DNA from: JAIVGV01 sp032229975
GTDB taxonomy: Bacteria > Acidobacteriota > Blastocatellia > Pyrinomonadales > Pyrinomonadaceae
Reading direction: 5' to 3'
NCBI GenBank assembly: GCA_032229975.1
Contig: JAVXVG010000018.1
Coordinates: forward strand, 1-64,000
Length of the DNA: 64,000 bases
Of this stretch, positions 25,967-34,652 are shown piece after piece; the stretch's first letter is position 1; each line of letters starts with the position of its first letter. Both the position numbers and the translations under genes were made by a program. The notes beneath the pieces are model-generated. The model was given only the letters and a program-made list of their open reading frames with translations, did not search any database and had not been told where the DNA came from.

Positions 25967-27598
25967 TTACGGCTTGATGCCCGGCAGGTCTGCGAGCGCG
26001 CGCTCGCGCAACGTCTTGCGGAAGGGCCTAGCGCGCTCGCCGCCCGCGTTCGTTGACCACTTCAAACGCACCGCGCCCGATTCGCGACTGTCCGCGCCGA
26101 CGCGCATCGCGTAACTCTCGTTCGCGCGCGGGGAGAAGAGCACGAGGCGGCGACTGAAGGAGTCGTTGTGTGCGTCGAAGCCCGTGCAGACGATCTCGTC
26201 GTAGCCGTCCGCATCGGCATCCACAGTCTCGGTGGCCCACTTTGCGCCGTTGAAATCCTCCTTGTCGAGCGCGACGATGCGCGCGACGCGAAAGCCGCCG
26301 AGGAGGCCCTTCGGTTCGAGCAAGACGAGCCGCGTCGCGCCCTCGCGTCGATTCTCTTCGACCGCCGCGATGAGCGTACCCGCAGGCGAGCGCAGCGCAC
26401 GCGCCTCCGTCACAGTGCCGCGCGAGATGAGCGACGCAGCGATCTGGCGCGCGGCGGAATCGCTTAAGCCCGACGTGGTTGTTGCATCATGCGCGACCTG
26501 CCGTTGCGCGACGGGCAATGCTGCGGCGTCGCTTGCGTTGAGATGAGTCGTCGTCGGTGCAAGTGCGACCGTCGCGGTCGAAGCGTTCGCGCGCCAAGAC
26601 GCGCTCGACTGTGACCAGACGAACATCGCGCCGCCGAGCACGGCGAGAACAGCGAGCGCGGTGATGGCACGCGCGGCGAGCGAGGCGCGCGCTTCCAACG
26701 CGGCAACTGTCGAGGCGAAAGGAGCGACGACATGCGTCGTCGCTTCCGAGATCGATTCGGGGATCATGATCGCGCGCTCTAAACTCAGTCGCGCCTCGCG
26801 CGCGGACTTCGGTCTATCAGTCGGACTCTTCGCGAGCAAAGAATGGACGACGAGCGCGAGGCGACGCGGCACGTCGGCCCGTCGCGCGACGAGCGGCGGC
26901 GGCGGCGTGGTGGCCTGTTTGACGAGCACGGCTGATTGAAGTTGATCCGTGAAGGGCGGAGACCCTGAGAGCATTTCGTAGAGCAATACGCCGACGCTGT
27001 AGAGATCGCTTGAGGGCCCCACGGGTTGGCCCGTGCACTGTTCGGGCGACATGTAGCGCGGCGTGCCGATGATGAGGCCCGATTCAGTTGTCGCATGCGT
27101 CTTCGTCGCATCGTCGCCCGCCAGAACTTTCGCGATGCCGAAGTCGAGCACGCAGACGCCGCGCTCGTTGAGCATGATGTTCGACGGCTTGAGATCACGA
27201 TGGACGACGCCGAGTCGATGCGCTTCGGCGAGCACGTCGCAGATTTCAGAGGCGACGCTGACGGCCCGCTCCGGCTCGAAGCGAACTTCGCGCGCGAGCA
27301 CTTCGGCGAGCGTCGTGCCCTCGACGTACTCCATCACGATGAAGGGCCTGCCGTCGGGGAGTTTGCCTGCGTCGAAGATCATCGCGGCGCGCGGGTGACG
27401 CAGACGCGCCATCGTGCGCGCCTCGCGCATGAAACGCTCGGCGACTCCGTGTTCTAACGCGAACTCTTTCTTGAGTACCTTGACGGCGACCGTGCGTTCG
27501 AGACCGAGGTGAGTGGCGCGGTAAACCGTGCCCATCCCGCCTCTGCCGATCTCACGCTCGACGCGGAAACGATTGGCGATCACTTGGGGGACATCCAT
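25967..27598 (-). CDS. PknB-like Ser/Thr protein kinase with extracellular domain
   Basis: The 543-residue protein has an N-terminal Hanks-type kinase: glycine loop GRGGMGTVY (about 18-26), K40 in VAVK, H133-RDLKPSN catalytic loop, D152-FG, GTPRYMSPEQ and the subdomain IX segment SDLYSVGVLLYEML. One membrane helix (about 311-328) follows, then an outside domain of about 200 residues with a calcium-loop-like DADADGYDE. It should sense an external signal. I chose ATG 27598 (GAAGGG upstream) over the frame start at 27655, which adds 19 residues before the usual kinase N-terminus. Confidence 0.92.
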   Translation of the reverse strand: MDVPQVIANRFRVEREIGRGGMGTVYRATHLGLERTVAVKVLKKEFALEHGVAERFMREARTMARLRHPRAAMIFDAGKLPDGRPFIVMEYVEGTTLAEVLAREVRFEPERAVSVASEICDVLAEAHRLGVVHRDLKPSNIMLNERGVCVLDFGIAKVLAGDDATKTHATTESGLIIGTPRYMSPEQCTGQPVGPSSDLYSVGVLLYEMLSGSPPFTDQLQSAVLVKQATTPPPPLVARRADVPRRLALVVHSLLAKSPTDRPKSAREARLSLERAIMIPESISEATTHVVAPFASTVAALEARASLAARAITALAVLAVLGGAMFVWSQSSASWRANASTATVALAPTTTHLNASDAAALPVAQRQVAHDATTTSGLSDSAARQIAASLISRGTVTEARALRSPAGTLIAAVEENRREGATRLVLLEPKGLLGGFRVARIVALDKEDFNGAKWATETVDADADGYDEIVCTGFDAHNDSFSRRLVLFSPRANESYAMRVGADSRESGAVRLKWSTNAGGERARPFRKTLRERALADLPGIKP

Positions 27599-27845
27599 CG
27601 TCTGGCCCTTCTTTCGGGGTGCGAAAGGGACGATTCTGCTTACCGACTTCGACATCTACGCGAGGAGGGGACGATGTTCTAGTCGGAAGCGGCGAGAGGA
27701 GAAAGTTTTTATCTTGCGACGGGGAGAAAACCGTTTGGAAACGGAAGCCTGACCGACGCGAAGTTTAGCATTGAAGCGCGCGAAAACGTAAGAGGAAAAG
27801 TTGATTGCCCGTCGCATCGTCACAGCAGAACGATTCGAGTCGTTA

Positions 27846-28334
27846 TCAGATGGCCCTGACGATGAGGGGCAGAACCTCCGCGATCCAGTGCGCGAGCGTG
27901 ACGGCGAAGAGCAGACCGGCATACGCGCGCGAGGCGCGACGGACACGCGCGTGGAGTCTGCCGACGGAGAGCGCAGCGTGCGCGTGTTGATAGAACGCGA
28001 CGAAGATAAGCGCGACAGCGAAGAGGATGAGGCCCGCGACGAGGAGGGGCGCGGCGGGATTGAGTCGCAGCGCATCACCCAAGTGGCCGTCGAGCGTGAG
28101 CAGCACGCCGCGCGTCATGCCGCAGAGGGGACAGGGCACGCCGAACGCGCGTTGGAAGAGGCAGGCCCAAACGACCTCTCGACCGAGAATGGAGACGCGC
28201 TCAGGCGTCGCCGAAGCGAGCACGCGCAAGAGGGCCAGCAACGCAAGGATCGACGCGCCGACGAGTCCGGGCATCGAGCCCGTCCAGAGAGATTGGCGCG
28301 AGAGTCTCGACAGAGATTGATGGGAGGGCCTCAT
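27846..28334 (-). CDS. DUF2752 membrane protein
   Basis: The 162-residue protein has three to four membrane helices and the DUF2752 signature CPLCGMTRGVLLTLDGHLGDAL followed by LNPAAPLL. The function is unknown. Its ATG overlaps the stop of the DUF2085 gene by 4 bases (ATGA), which shows translational coupling. The pair recurs in diverse bacteria, so a joint membrane role is likely. The 190-base spacer to the kinase gene shows no clear signal. Confidence 0.88.
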   Translation of the reverse strand: MRPSHQSLSRLSRQSLWTGSMPGLVGASILALLALLRVLASATPERVSILGREVVWACLFQRAFGVPCPLCGMTRGVLLTLDGHLGDALRLNPAAPLLVAGLILFAVALIFVAFYQHAHAALSVGRLHARVRRASRAYAGLLFAVTLAHWIAEVLPLIVRAI

Positions 28335-28807
28335 ATCGTTGTCGCGTTTGCGTTCGCGATGTGCGCGGTGTTGGCGCGTGCTGCGTCAATGCTGTCACGT
28401 GATGCGTTAACGTCGTTGCGCGATCTGGTGTTCAAGTCGGGTTGCTTGTTGCGCGAGGCGAGACGTGTGAAGAAGTGTAGGGCGAGGGCGGCGGCGAAGA
28501 AACCGAAGAGCGTGCCGGTCGCGAGGCGGCGCGTGTTGTCGCCGTCGCCGTGTGTGAGGACGGCTTGCAAAACGTCGAGCGGCATGAGGAGCGAGAGCGC
28601 GACGCAGAGCCAGAGCGCGGGGAGTCGTCTCTTCGCGAAGAGCCAAGTGAGGAACGCGAGCGTGCCGAGGGCGATGCCGGTGCAACGCCAGCAGAGCGGG
28701 AGTTGCACGCCGAAGAGGTGCGGCGAGCGTGCGGGCATCTGGTGACAGACGAGGTGGCCCGCCCACATCACGGCGCGATAGAAATTTGCCGCGACCGACT
28801 CAAACAT
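28331..28807 (-). CDS. DUF2085 membrane protein
   Basis: The 158-residue protein carries the DUF2085 pattern CHQMPARSPHLFG-x5-LCWRCTGIALG near residues 20-45, a Cys/His set suggestive of metal or haem binding, followed by three membrane helices and a hydrophilic tail of about 40 residues. The function is unknown. The start at 28807 has GAGGGG 5 bases upstream. It is translationally coupled to the DUF2752 gene. The upstream spacer 28808-28988 holds only a short ATCCGG/CCGGAT inverted repeat (28875-28904). Confidence 0.88.
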   Translation of the reverse strand: MFESVAANFYRAVMWAGHLVCHQMPARSPHLFGVQLPLCWRCTGIALGTLAFLTWLFAKRRLPALWLCVALSLLMPLDVLQAVLTHGDGDNTRRLATGTLFGFFAAALALHFFTRLASRNKQPDLNTRSRNDVNASRDSIDAARANTAHIANANATTI

Positions 28808-28988
28808 TCGCGCCCCTCACACGACGCCTTCGACATTCGCGCGCACGGCTGACGACTTAGACGTTCGCGCACGCATCCGGTGAAACATCCGACGCGCGCC
28901 GGATCGGTAACGCGTGCCTTCATCGGGTCATTAAGATGGCCCTCTCTCTGTCGTCTGCTCGACGCTGTTAGTTAAATCGCGTCGCGCA

Positions 28989-29585
28989 TTACTTGAAGAG
29001 GAGCGGATGGAACTGTCCGCCCGACGACTTCGCCGCTTCGTCCCAACTGTGAATGCCGGCGGCGACGTTTGCGATGAACAGGAGCGGGAAGAGACAGGCC
29101 CCGAGACCCAGCGTGAGGAAGGTGAGAACGATCATCAAGAAGATGAGCGCGACCCAAGCCCCGAAGACCATCAAGCCGAGCTTCTGCTTGTCGGGCACGA
29201 AGAGCAGCCCGATGCCCGGTAAAAAGAAACTGACTATCGCCGGAATCGCCGGGTGCATCGGTTGCGCGCCGCCCGCGCCCTGCGGCTGATAGCTCTGCGG
29301 ACTCTGCGTCGGCGTGTAGGCCGGATAGCTCGACGGCGGAGGCGGCGTCTGCGGTGTATAACCACTTGCGCTGCTGCCCGGAGTGTAATCGCCCGTCGTG
29401 CTGCCGGGCGTGTAGCCGCTCGCAGGGCCACCGCTCTGATCGGTCGGCGCGGCGGGCGGCGTGCCCAGCTCGCTCGATGCGCGCCAAGACTCGGGGGCCG
29501 GTGCGTCGCCGAGTGTAGCACCGCAACTCACGCAGAATTTCGTCCCTTCGACGTTGCTCGTTCCACAATTCGCACAGACTGCCAT
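28989..29585 (-). CDS. Zinc-ribbon protein with Pro/Tyr-rich linker and membrane domain
   Basis: The 198-residue protein starts at 29585 with AAGGAG 6 bases upstream. It opens with a zinc ribbon (CANCGTSNVEGTKFCVSCG), continues with about 85 low-complexity residues containing the repeat SGYTPGS/GDYTPGS/SGYTPQ, and ends with two to three membrane helices (IPAIVSFFLPGIGLLFV; GAWVALIFLMIVLTFLTLG) resembling TM2-type domains. Role unknown. It stands alone between spacers without a visible terminator. Confidence 0.8.
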   Translation of the reverse strand: MAVCANCGTSNVEGTKFCVSCGATLGDAPAPESWRASSELGTPPAAPTDQSGGPASGYTPGSTTGDYTPGSSASGYTPQTPPPPSSYPAYTPTQSPQSYQPQGAGGAQPMHPAIPAIVSFFLPGIGLLFVPDKQKLGLMVFGAWVALIFLMIVLTFLTLGLGACLFPLLFIANVAAGIHSWDEAAKSSGGQFHPLLFK

Positions 29586-29689
29586 TCGTTTCTCCTTAAC
29601 CGTGTACGTTGAAAGTTCAGAATTGAAGACGTGACGTGATCATCGTTGCGTGCGCCGCGCACGAACGACGACAACTCATCATAATCGTC

Positions 29690-30556
29690 TCAGCCGAGAC
29701 GGGGAACCCAAAAGGTCTGCCCGCGCTCGTCCACGCGCCGCAAGCCGAGCGCGGGTAAGTCTGTCTCACGAACGCCGAGAAAAGTAAAGTGCGGCAGGTC
29801 GTCGCGCACGGTCTGAAACCAACCGTGGCGCGCGAGCAGTTCGCGCACGCGCGCCTCTGTAAACTCTTTGGCGTCGAAGGCCAGCATCGCGAGATGCTGC
29901 GACGCGCCGGGCGCGGCCACCGAGTAGAGGATCGACTTGGAGAAATCTTTGCTGAAAAAGATTCCTTGCTCTTCGAGTCTCAAGACTTCGACGACCTGTG
30001 CGCTCGGATCGAGACTGCGGATTCGTTCAACCTCTTCGGCGTCCAACAAAGACTGGCCCGACCAGTGTTCGAGCGCGGGCCGGACGCGCGAGTCCCAGAG
30101 TCGCAAGGTGTCGGCATAGGTGCGCCGCGCGGCCTCCGCGCCATCGCGCGGCGTGATCTCCAATCCATGCGCGTGCGCCTCTTCGCACGCCGCGAGCATC
30201 GCTTCGAGCGCGGCCGGTTGCAGCTCGATCTCTGCACCACCCAACGTGGCGGCGCGCGGTTTAGCCTCGCGCTGGAAACGCTCGACCGCTGCCTCGTCCT
30301 TGAAGACGCAGCGTGGCGGCACGCGCACGCAATCGGCGGCGACAAAGATCGAGCCATACTCGGCGAGCAGGCGTCGCGCCGCCGCATCATGGAGATCGCA
30401 CAACTCTTCCGTGCTCATGTTGCGTCGCGCGAGGGCGCGTGTGAGCGCGGCGTAAAAGGGCGAAGCGCGCAGTCGCTCCGCCTCTTCGCGCTGCACGTTC
30501 TGCTCGTCGCTTTGTCGTGCGTTCTGTCGGATGTTCGTCTTGATCGTCTTTCGCAT
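29690..30556 (-). CDS. M15/VanY-like carboxypeptidase, apparently cytoplasmic
   Basis: The 288-residue protein ends in an M15B-type domain. PGASQ-H221-LAMLAF-D228 matches the SxHxxGxAxD zinc motif, and DLP-H256-FTFLG matches the family WHF ending. The usual glycine is replaced by Met. Upstream, ITPRDGAEAARRTYADT resembles the R-SY-Q substrate-binding helix. Family members trim D-alanyl termini of peptidoglycan. I see no signal peptide or membrane helix, which is unusual. The start at 30556 is supported by GAGGGCGA just upstream; longer frames to 30799 run into the divergent gene. Confidence 0.7.
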   Translation of the reverse strand: MRKTIKTNIRQNARQSDEQNVQREEAERLRASPFYAALTRALARRNMSTEELCDLHDAAARRLLAEYGSIFVAADCVRVPPRCVFKDEAAVERFQREAKPRAATLGGAEIELQPAALEAMLAACEEAHAHGLEITPRDGAEAARRTYADTLRLWDSRVRPALEHWSGQSLLDAEEVERIRSLDPSAQVVEVLRLEEQGIFFSKDFSKSILYSVAAPGASQHLAMLAFDAKEFTEARVRELLARHGWFQTVRDDLPHFTFLGVRETDLPALGLRRVDERGQTFWVPRLG

Positions 30557-30758
30557 TCGCCCTCGTCGTGGGCGCGCTGGTGGTGTGGAGTCTGTCACGG
30601 CGTCGCGGTTTTTCCGCACGGCTCGAAGACTCGTGTATGCTACCGCAGAGACCGCGCCGGACGAAAGATAGTCCCCCATCGTAACGCGAAAAAAGTCGGC
30701 GCGAGGGATCAACGAAAGACGACGTGACGGATTATTAAAACATTTCCAGTGACAGCCA

Positions 30759-31196
30759 GTGACAGATCGACTCGAACAATTCCGCGCCACGCTCGCCACT
30801 TACCGCAGCCACGGGTGGCAACTCGCACGCGCCCTGATGGCCCCGCAGACGCTCGCCGAACTTCACGACGCGCCGCAAACTAAATCGACCGAACACGCCG
30901 CGCAGCACGTCGCGTCCGACGACAACGACGCGCAGCCGACCGACGCATCGAGTCAAAGCGCGCAGTCGATCTTTGAAGGCGCGCCCGTGAAGGAATCGGA
31001 CTTTGATGCGATGTGGTTTCGCCGCCCGTCAGCCGGAGGTCGCGAGGCTTGGGAGCTGCGCCTCCCCGCCGAACCCTACGCGCTCTTCGAGCTGTTCGAG
31101 GCGGACGAGCCGGAAGAGGATCGCGAAGACGTGCGTCGAGAGTTGGAGCAGAAGGTGAGAGAGAGATTGAGCGGGGAAAGCAGAAACGACGAGTAA
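30759..31196 (+). CDS. Small acidic protein of unknown function
   Basis: The 145-residue protein would start at GTG 30759, within the second copy of a 10-bp tandem duplication (CCAGTGACAG at 30746 and 30756). No ribosome site is visible, so the start is uncertain. Residues 1-40 look helical (LEQFRATLATYRSHGWQLARAL), the middle is low-complexity, and residues 75-140 are acidic and coherent (WELRLPAEPYALFELFEADEPEE). The last codons S-R-N-D-E fall in the heptamer tract that begins at 31185. It is divergent from the M15-like gene. Family unknown. Confidence 0.6.
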   Translation: MTDRLEQFRATLATYRSHGWQLARALMAPQTLAELHDAPQTKSTEHAAQHVASDDNDAQPTDASSQSAQSIFEGAPVKESDFDAMWFRRPSAGGREAWELRLPAEPYALFELFEADEPEEDREDVRRELEQKVRERLSGESRNDE

Positions 31197-31281
31197 TAAA
31201 CGATGAAGTCGGAACGATGAGAGATGAAGTAAGAACAAACTGTCTTCACTTCATCTCTCATCGTTCCGACTTCATCGTTTA
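31185..31281. repeat. 34-bp perfect palindrome of AACGATG heptamers over two stop codons
   Basis: Arms 31197-31230 and 31248-31281 match at all 34 positions around a 17-base loop. The left side reads as heptamers AACGACG, AGTAATA, AACGATG, AAGTCGG, AACGATG, AGAGATG. The plus-strand gene stops inside the tract (31194-31196) and the minus-strand gene stops on its last bases (31279-31281). Confidence 0.92.
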
Positions 31282-32292
31282 ATCATTCTTGCCCATCTTC
31301 ACAGGTAGTTCGACGCGCCCTCCGTCGCGAATGACGGCGACCCGGACGATGCTGCCGGGCGCGGCGTGATGAATGTATGAGGCGAGACCATCGACGGTGC
31401 GGACAGGATTGCCGTCGAACTCCGTGACGATGTCGCCGCGCTTGAGACCCGCGATGTCCGCCGGTCTGTTTGTAACGACCCCGCCGAGCTGCACCCCGTA
31501 AAGATTCGTTCCCTCCACCGGCACGCGATCAAGATTATCGATGCCCCAGTAGCCCGTTCCGTCCGGGGGCATGAACGCCTGCTGATCATAGTCGGCGGAT
31601 GCGACGGTCGTCAGCCGCGTCGTGCGCACTTCGCCATCGCGCGCATAGACGACCTCGACCGTCTTGCCGATGGTTGTGCGACGCAGCGTGTCGCGCATGT
31701 CCTCTTCGCTGTTGATGGTCTTGCCGTCGAAGCGTTGGATGAGATCGCCGTCGCGTAGTCCAGCGCGCTCGGCGGGCGTTCCCGGAAGCACTGCGTCGAG
31801 CAGCAGGCCCTCGCCGCGCACGTAGTCGAAGTCATCGACGCCGATGAAGGAGCGCGACGCGAGCGGGATCGTGATGTGCGTGAGCGCGACGGAGCGTCTG
31901 ACGTTCTTCATGATCGCCGCGCCGCCGCCCGATGCGCTCGCGATGATGAAGGCGATGAGCACCCACTTGAACCAACTCAAGCTCGATGCGCCGCCGCAGT
32001 GCGAGACGCGACGACCGCGTAGACTTGTTCGCGTGGCCCTCGCGGAGAGCATGGTTGTGGCCGGTGCGTTGATACCGAAGGTCTGCGCGCCGGGCTTCGC
32101 TGCGGACATGAGCGGCATCCCGTCGAGCCGCACGGTCTCAGTGTACTCGGCGATGCCTTCGCCGAGGCGGAAGCCGCACGCACGGCAGAAGCGCATCCCC
32201 GGCAAAAGTCCGGCGAGGCAACTGGGGCAGTTGTCGGTCGCGTGCGTGTTCATGCTCTCTGAATGGTTAGCGTATTCTGTTTCGGGTCTCAT
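31279..32292 (-). CDS. Zinc-ribbon membrane protein with two PDZ domains
   Basis: The 337-residue protein has an N-terminal ribbon (CPSCLAGLLPGMRFCRACG), a disordered stretch, one membrane helix (about 108-125, FKWVLIAFIIASASGGG) and two PDZ domains (GLLLDAVLPGTPAERAGLRDGDLIQRFDG; YGVQLGGVVTNRPADIAGLKRGDIVTEFDG). PDZ domains of this type bind C-termini and are usually attached to HtrA-like proteases; here no protease domain exists, so a scaffold or adaptor is inferred. An ATG at 32253 is an alternative start. The stop codon lies in a perfect palindrome. Confidence 0.85.
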   Translation of the reverse strand: MRPETEYANHSESMNTHATDNCPSCLAGLLPGMRFCRACGFRLGEGIAEYTETVRLDGMPLMSAAKPGAQTFGINAPATTMLSARATRTSLRGRRVSHCGGASSLSWFKWVLIAFIIASASGGGAAIMKNVRRSVALTHITIPLASRSFIGVDDFDYVRGEGLLLDAVLPGTPAERAGLRDGDLIQRFDGKTINSEEDMRDTLRRTTIGKTVEVVYARDGEVRTTRLTTVASADYDQQAFMPPDGTGYWGIDNLDRVPVEGTNLYGVQLGGVVTNRPADIAGLKRGDIVTEFDGNPVRTVDGLASYIHHAAPGSIVRVAVIRDGGRVELPVKMGKND

Positions 32293-32453
32293 GGGAGTTT
32301 GGATTCCTTAACTTCGTCTTAAACCGTGGGCGCAACTTTCTCGCGGGTCGTTGGTGCGCTCAATTATACGACGGGCGAGGCGTCGCGGTTGCAGATTGAC
32401 GCGCGCCGACATAAACTCGCGCTCCAAATCCCGACGAAAGGTGCCGCCCACAA

Positions 32454-32675
32454 GTGGAAGTTACGAAAGCCCTCGCAGCCCTGCAACCGCTCTATGGCAA
32501 AGAGAACGTGGAGGTCGTCACGAAGGACGGCACGCGCGTGCGCGGTCTCGTCAAGAGCATGAAGACGACGCAGGCGCTCACGAAACCAAGCGTCAAGATT
32601 CAACGCGACGACGGCGAAGTCGTCAAGATCACCTTCGACACGATCAGCGAGATCATCGATCACAACCTCTACTGA
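32454..32675 (+). CDS. Small protein with Sm-like barrel pattern
   Basis: The 73-residue protein begins at GTG 32454 with GAAAGG 13 bases upstream. It has one helix (VTKALAALQPLYGKEN) then five beta-type segments (VEVVTKDGTRVRGLVKSM; VKIQRDDGEVVKITFDTISEI), a layout like an Sm/Lsm or SH3-like barrel. This is an inference from pattern alone; I recognise no family. The even composition and coherent pattern support a real gene. It is followed by two heptamer tracts. Confidence 0.6.
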   Translation: MEVTKALAALQPLYGKENVEVVTKDGTRVRGLVKSMKTTQALTKPSVKIQRDDGEVVKITFDTISEIIDHNLY

Positions 32676-32679
32676 TCGC

Positions 32680-32763
32680 GGAATGCGGATTTCGGATTGC
32701 GGATTTGAAATCTGGAATTTGAGACTCTTCCCATTCGTCTTCATTCCACATTCAGCAATCGCA
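32680..32763. repeat. Heptamer tract GGATTnC with partial inverted copy
   Basis: Six in-phase heptamers from 32680 (GGAATGC, GGATTTC, GGATTGC, GGATTTG, AAATCTG, GAATTTG). The segment 32743-32763 is a partial reverse complement (GATTGCTGAATG). Confidence 0.65.
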
Positions 32764-32802
32764 CGCACAAGCTGCTCGCGTCCACGAGCGACAATTTGCG
32801 CT

Positions 32803-32844
32803 CACGATTTATGATTGACCATTGACCATTCACGATTCACGATT
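32803..32844. repeat. Six uninterrupted heptamers NANNATT
   Basis: CACGATT, TATGATT, GACCATT, GACCATT, CACGATT, CACGATT follow each other exactly in phase. The same heptamers form the hairpin at 44712-44825. A TATAGT box at 32868-32873 follows and may be the -10 element of the next gene. Confidence 0.85.
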
Positions 32845-32915
32845 TACGTCTTTTCGCCCCACTCAGGTATAGTAAACGCGCGCGCGTGGGCGCGGGCTAC
32901 GTCGCGCCGGAAGTT

Positions 32916-33542
32916 ATGGAGAGAAATCCGGGCAACAGTTTCGAGGAGTTGGGCGGTCGCGTGGCAAGCGCGTGGCAGGAGTTGCGTCCGACGACGCGCA
33001 CGATGCTTGAGCGCGCTTTGCAATCGCACGCGCCACGCGCGCCGCAGGGCGCGGGCTACGACGCGCGCTCCGAGATGGAGTTGAGTCGCCTGCTCACGGC
33101 ATTAGACGAGCGCGCGCGCGAGGCGGGCGTGCAAATCTTGAGCGCGGAGCAGTCGCGCGAGTTGGTGCGCGTGGCTAACGCGTGCGCCTTCGTCCTGCGC
33201 ACGGAGGCCCGCTCGGCTGAAGTCTTCGCGCAGCTTCTGGGCCGGGCCCTGAGCGCGCGCGATTACGCGCGTGTTGACGAGATCGCCGATACGCTCGCCT
33301 TGCGACTCGCGCCGAGTGAAATCTGTGAGCTGGCGCGCAACGACAACGTGGCCCTGCGCGCCATCGCACACGAAGCGCTCGCGCAGAAGCCCGTCTCCGT
33401 CCTCGTCGATCTGCTCGGCGATCCGGTCGATGCCCTCGTCGCACGCGACGCACTCGAAATTCAGGCGGACGACTACGACTCGGAAGAGGCCCGATGGATC
33501 GTCAGCACGCTCGAACGTGTGGATGAAGACGGCGACGATTAA
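32916..33542 (+). CDS. Helical protein of unknown function
   Basis: The 208-residue protein is almost all helical. It has an N-terminal coiled region (SFEELGGRVASAWQELRPTTR), LSRLLTALDERAREAGVQILSAEQSRELVRVAN, and repeat-like pairs of helices toward the end (ARDYARVDEIADTLALRLAPSEI; DNVALRAIAHEALAQKPVSVLVDLLGD) that resemble HEAT-type repeats. I chose ATG 32916 because the TATAGT box at 32868 would put the transcript start near 32880, too close to the upstream GTG at 32886. The acidic C-terminus ends before a strong terminator. Function unknown. Confidence 0.65.
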   Translation: MERNPGNSFEELGGRVASAWQELRPTTRTMLERALQSHAPRAPQGAGYDARSEMELSRLLTALDERAREAGVQILSAEQSRELVRVANACAFVLRTEARSAEVFAQLLGRALSARDYARVDEIADTLALRLAPSEICELARNDNVALRAIAHEALAQKPVSVLVDLLGDPVDALVARDALEIQADDYDSEEARWIVSTLERVDEDGDD

Positions 33543-33598
33543 CAATCGCGCGGATGAAACTAACGACGCGCAGCGCGAGATACATAAAGACATAAAGT

Positions 33599-33631
33599 GA
33601 GAGGGGCACGACTTGGCGTCGTGCCCCTCTC
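33599..33631. terminator. Bidirectional terminator before ispH end
   Basis: A perfect 14-bp stem (33599-33612 with 33618-33631, loop TTGGC) between convergent genes, flanked by CATAAAGT and CGCTTTGT. Confidence 0.85.
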
Positions 33632-33659
33632 GCTTTGTGCTTTAGATCATCGCCGACGT

Positions 33660-34529
33660 TCAGACCGCTACCGCCTCCGTCTCCTGTGTCGCGCCGATCT
33701 CTTTGAGACGCGCGACGACCTGCTCGATGAGCCAGTTGGGCGTCGATGCTCCGGCGGTGACGCCGACGCGTCGCGCGCCGCGCACGTCCTCTGCGTCGAT
33801 CTCTTCCGGCGTCTCGATGAGGAAACTTCGCGTGCACTGCTCCTCGCAGACCGAGAGCAGCTTGATGCTGTTCGACGAATGCTTGCCACCGATGATGTAG
33901 AAAGCATCGACGTGGCCGGCGAGCGAGCGCGCAGCATCTTGACGGTCGCGCGTCGCCGAACAGATCGTGTTAATGATCTGCGGCTCTGCATCGGCATGCG
34001 CGCGCACGGCGTCAGCCGCTTCAAGAAATGTCGAGAGCTTGATGGTCGTCTGCGAGACGACGAGCGGAGCGTGCAACAGTGGAAGTCCGGCCACCTCCGA
34101 CGCATCGCGCACGACATGCGTGTTGTTCGGCGCGTAGCCCTTCACGCCGATCATCTCCGGGTGATCGGGGTTGCCGACGACCACGACATCGCGCCCTTCT
34201 TCGGCGGCACGCTCGGCGAGCTTCTGCACCTTCGTCACGAACGGGCAGGTCGCATCAACAACTCGCTCCGCGCGTGCTTCTAACTCGCGCTGCACTTCGG
34301 GCGTGACGCCGTGCGCGCGTATGACTGCGGTCACACCTGCGCCGACCTGCGCGGGCTCTTCGATGGTGCGCACGCCTCCGGCCGCGAGTCGCCCGATCTC
34401 TTGCGTGTTGTGAATGAGTGGCCCCAGAGTGCGCACGGTCGCGCCCTCGTGAAGAGCCTCTTCCACCATCTGCACTGCGCGCTCGACGCCAAAGCAGAAC
34501 CCGTACTCTTCAGCCAAGAGAACCTGCAT
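33660..34529 (-). CDS. ispH: 4-hydroxy-3-methylbut-2-enyl diphosphate reductase
   Basis: This is the last enzyme of the MEP isoprenoid pathway, producing IPP and DMAPP with a 4Fe-4S cluster. The three cluster cysteines are present: C12 (EEYGFCFGVERA), C95 (VVDATCPFVTKV) and C190 (IINTICSATRDRQ). The substrate histidines H40, H73 and H123 lie in LGPLIHN, RAHGVT and NPDHPE. At 289 residues it has the usual length. I chose ATG 34529, which follows GAGGTAATTG, over the TTG one codon before. No other MEP gene is in the window. Confidence 0.96.
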   Translation of the reverse strand: MQVLLAEEYGFCFGVERAVQMVEEALHEGATVRTLGPLIHNTQEIGRLAAGGVRTIEEPAQVGAGVTAVIRAHGVTPEVQRELEARAERVVDATCPFVTKVQKLAERAAEEGRDVVVVGNPDHPEMIGVKGYAPNNTHVVRDASEVAGLPLLHAPLVVSQTTIKLSTFLEAADAVRAHADAEPQIINTICSATRDRQDAARSLAGHVDAFYIIGGKHSSNSIKLLSVCEEQCTRSFLIETPEEIDAEDVRGARRVGVTAGASTPNWLIEQVVARLKEIGATQETEAVAV

Positions 34530-34563
34530 CAATTACCTCGATTGCGAAAGGAGAGAATTTACT

Positions 34564-34634
34564 CATTGATTCATTTAGCCATTGACTCATTTGAAATCAA
34601 TGAATCAATGAGATAATGATTCAATGAATCAATC
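34564..34634. repeat. Octamer inverted repeat CATTGATT / AATCAATG
   Basis: Four octamers (CATTGATT, CATTTAGC, CATTGACT, CATTTGAA) are followed by five of the complementary type (AATCAATG, AATCAATG, AGATAATG, ATTCAATG, AATCAATC). It lies between two co-directional minus-strand genes and can fold back over about 32 bases. Here the period is 8, not 7. Confidence 0.85.
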
Positions 34635-34652
34635 CTCTCCATTCCGCAATTC

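Noticed and set aside
32803..32844. Possible CRISPR array
   Set aside because: The units are 7 bases with no spacers, and no cas gene is present.
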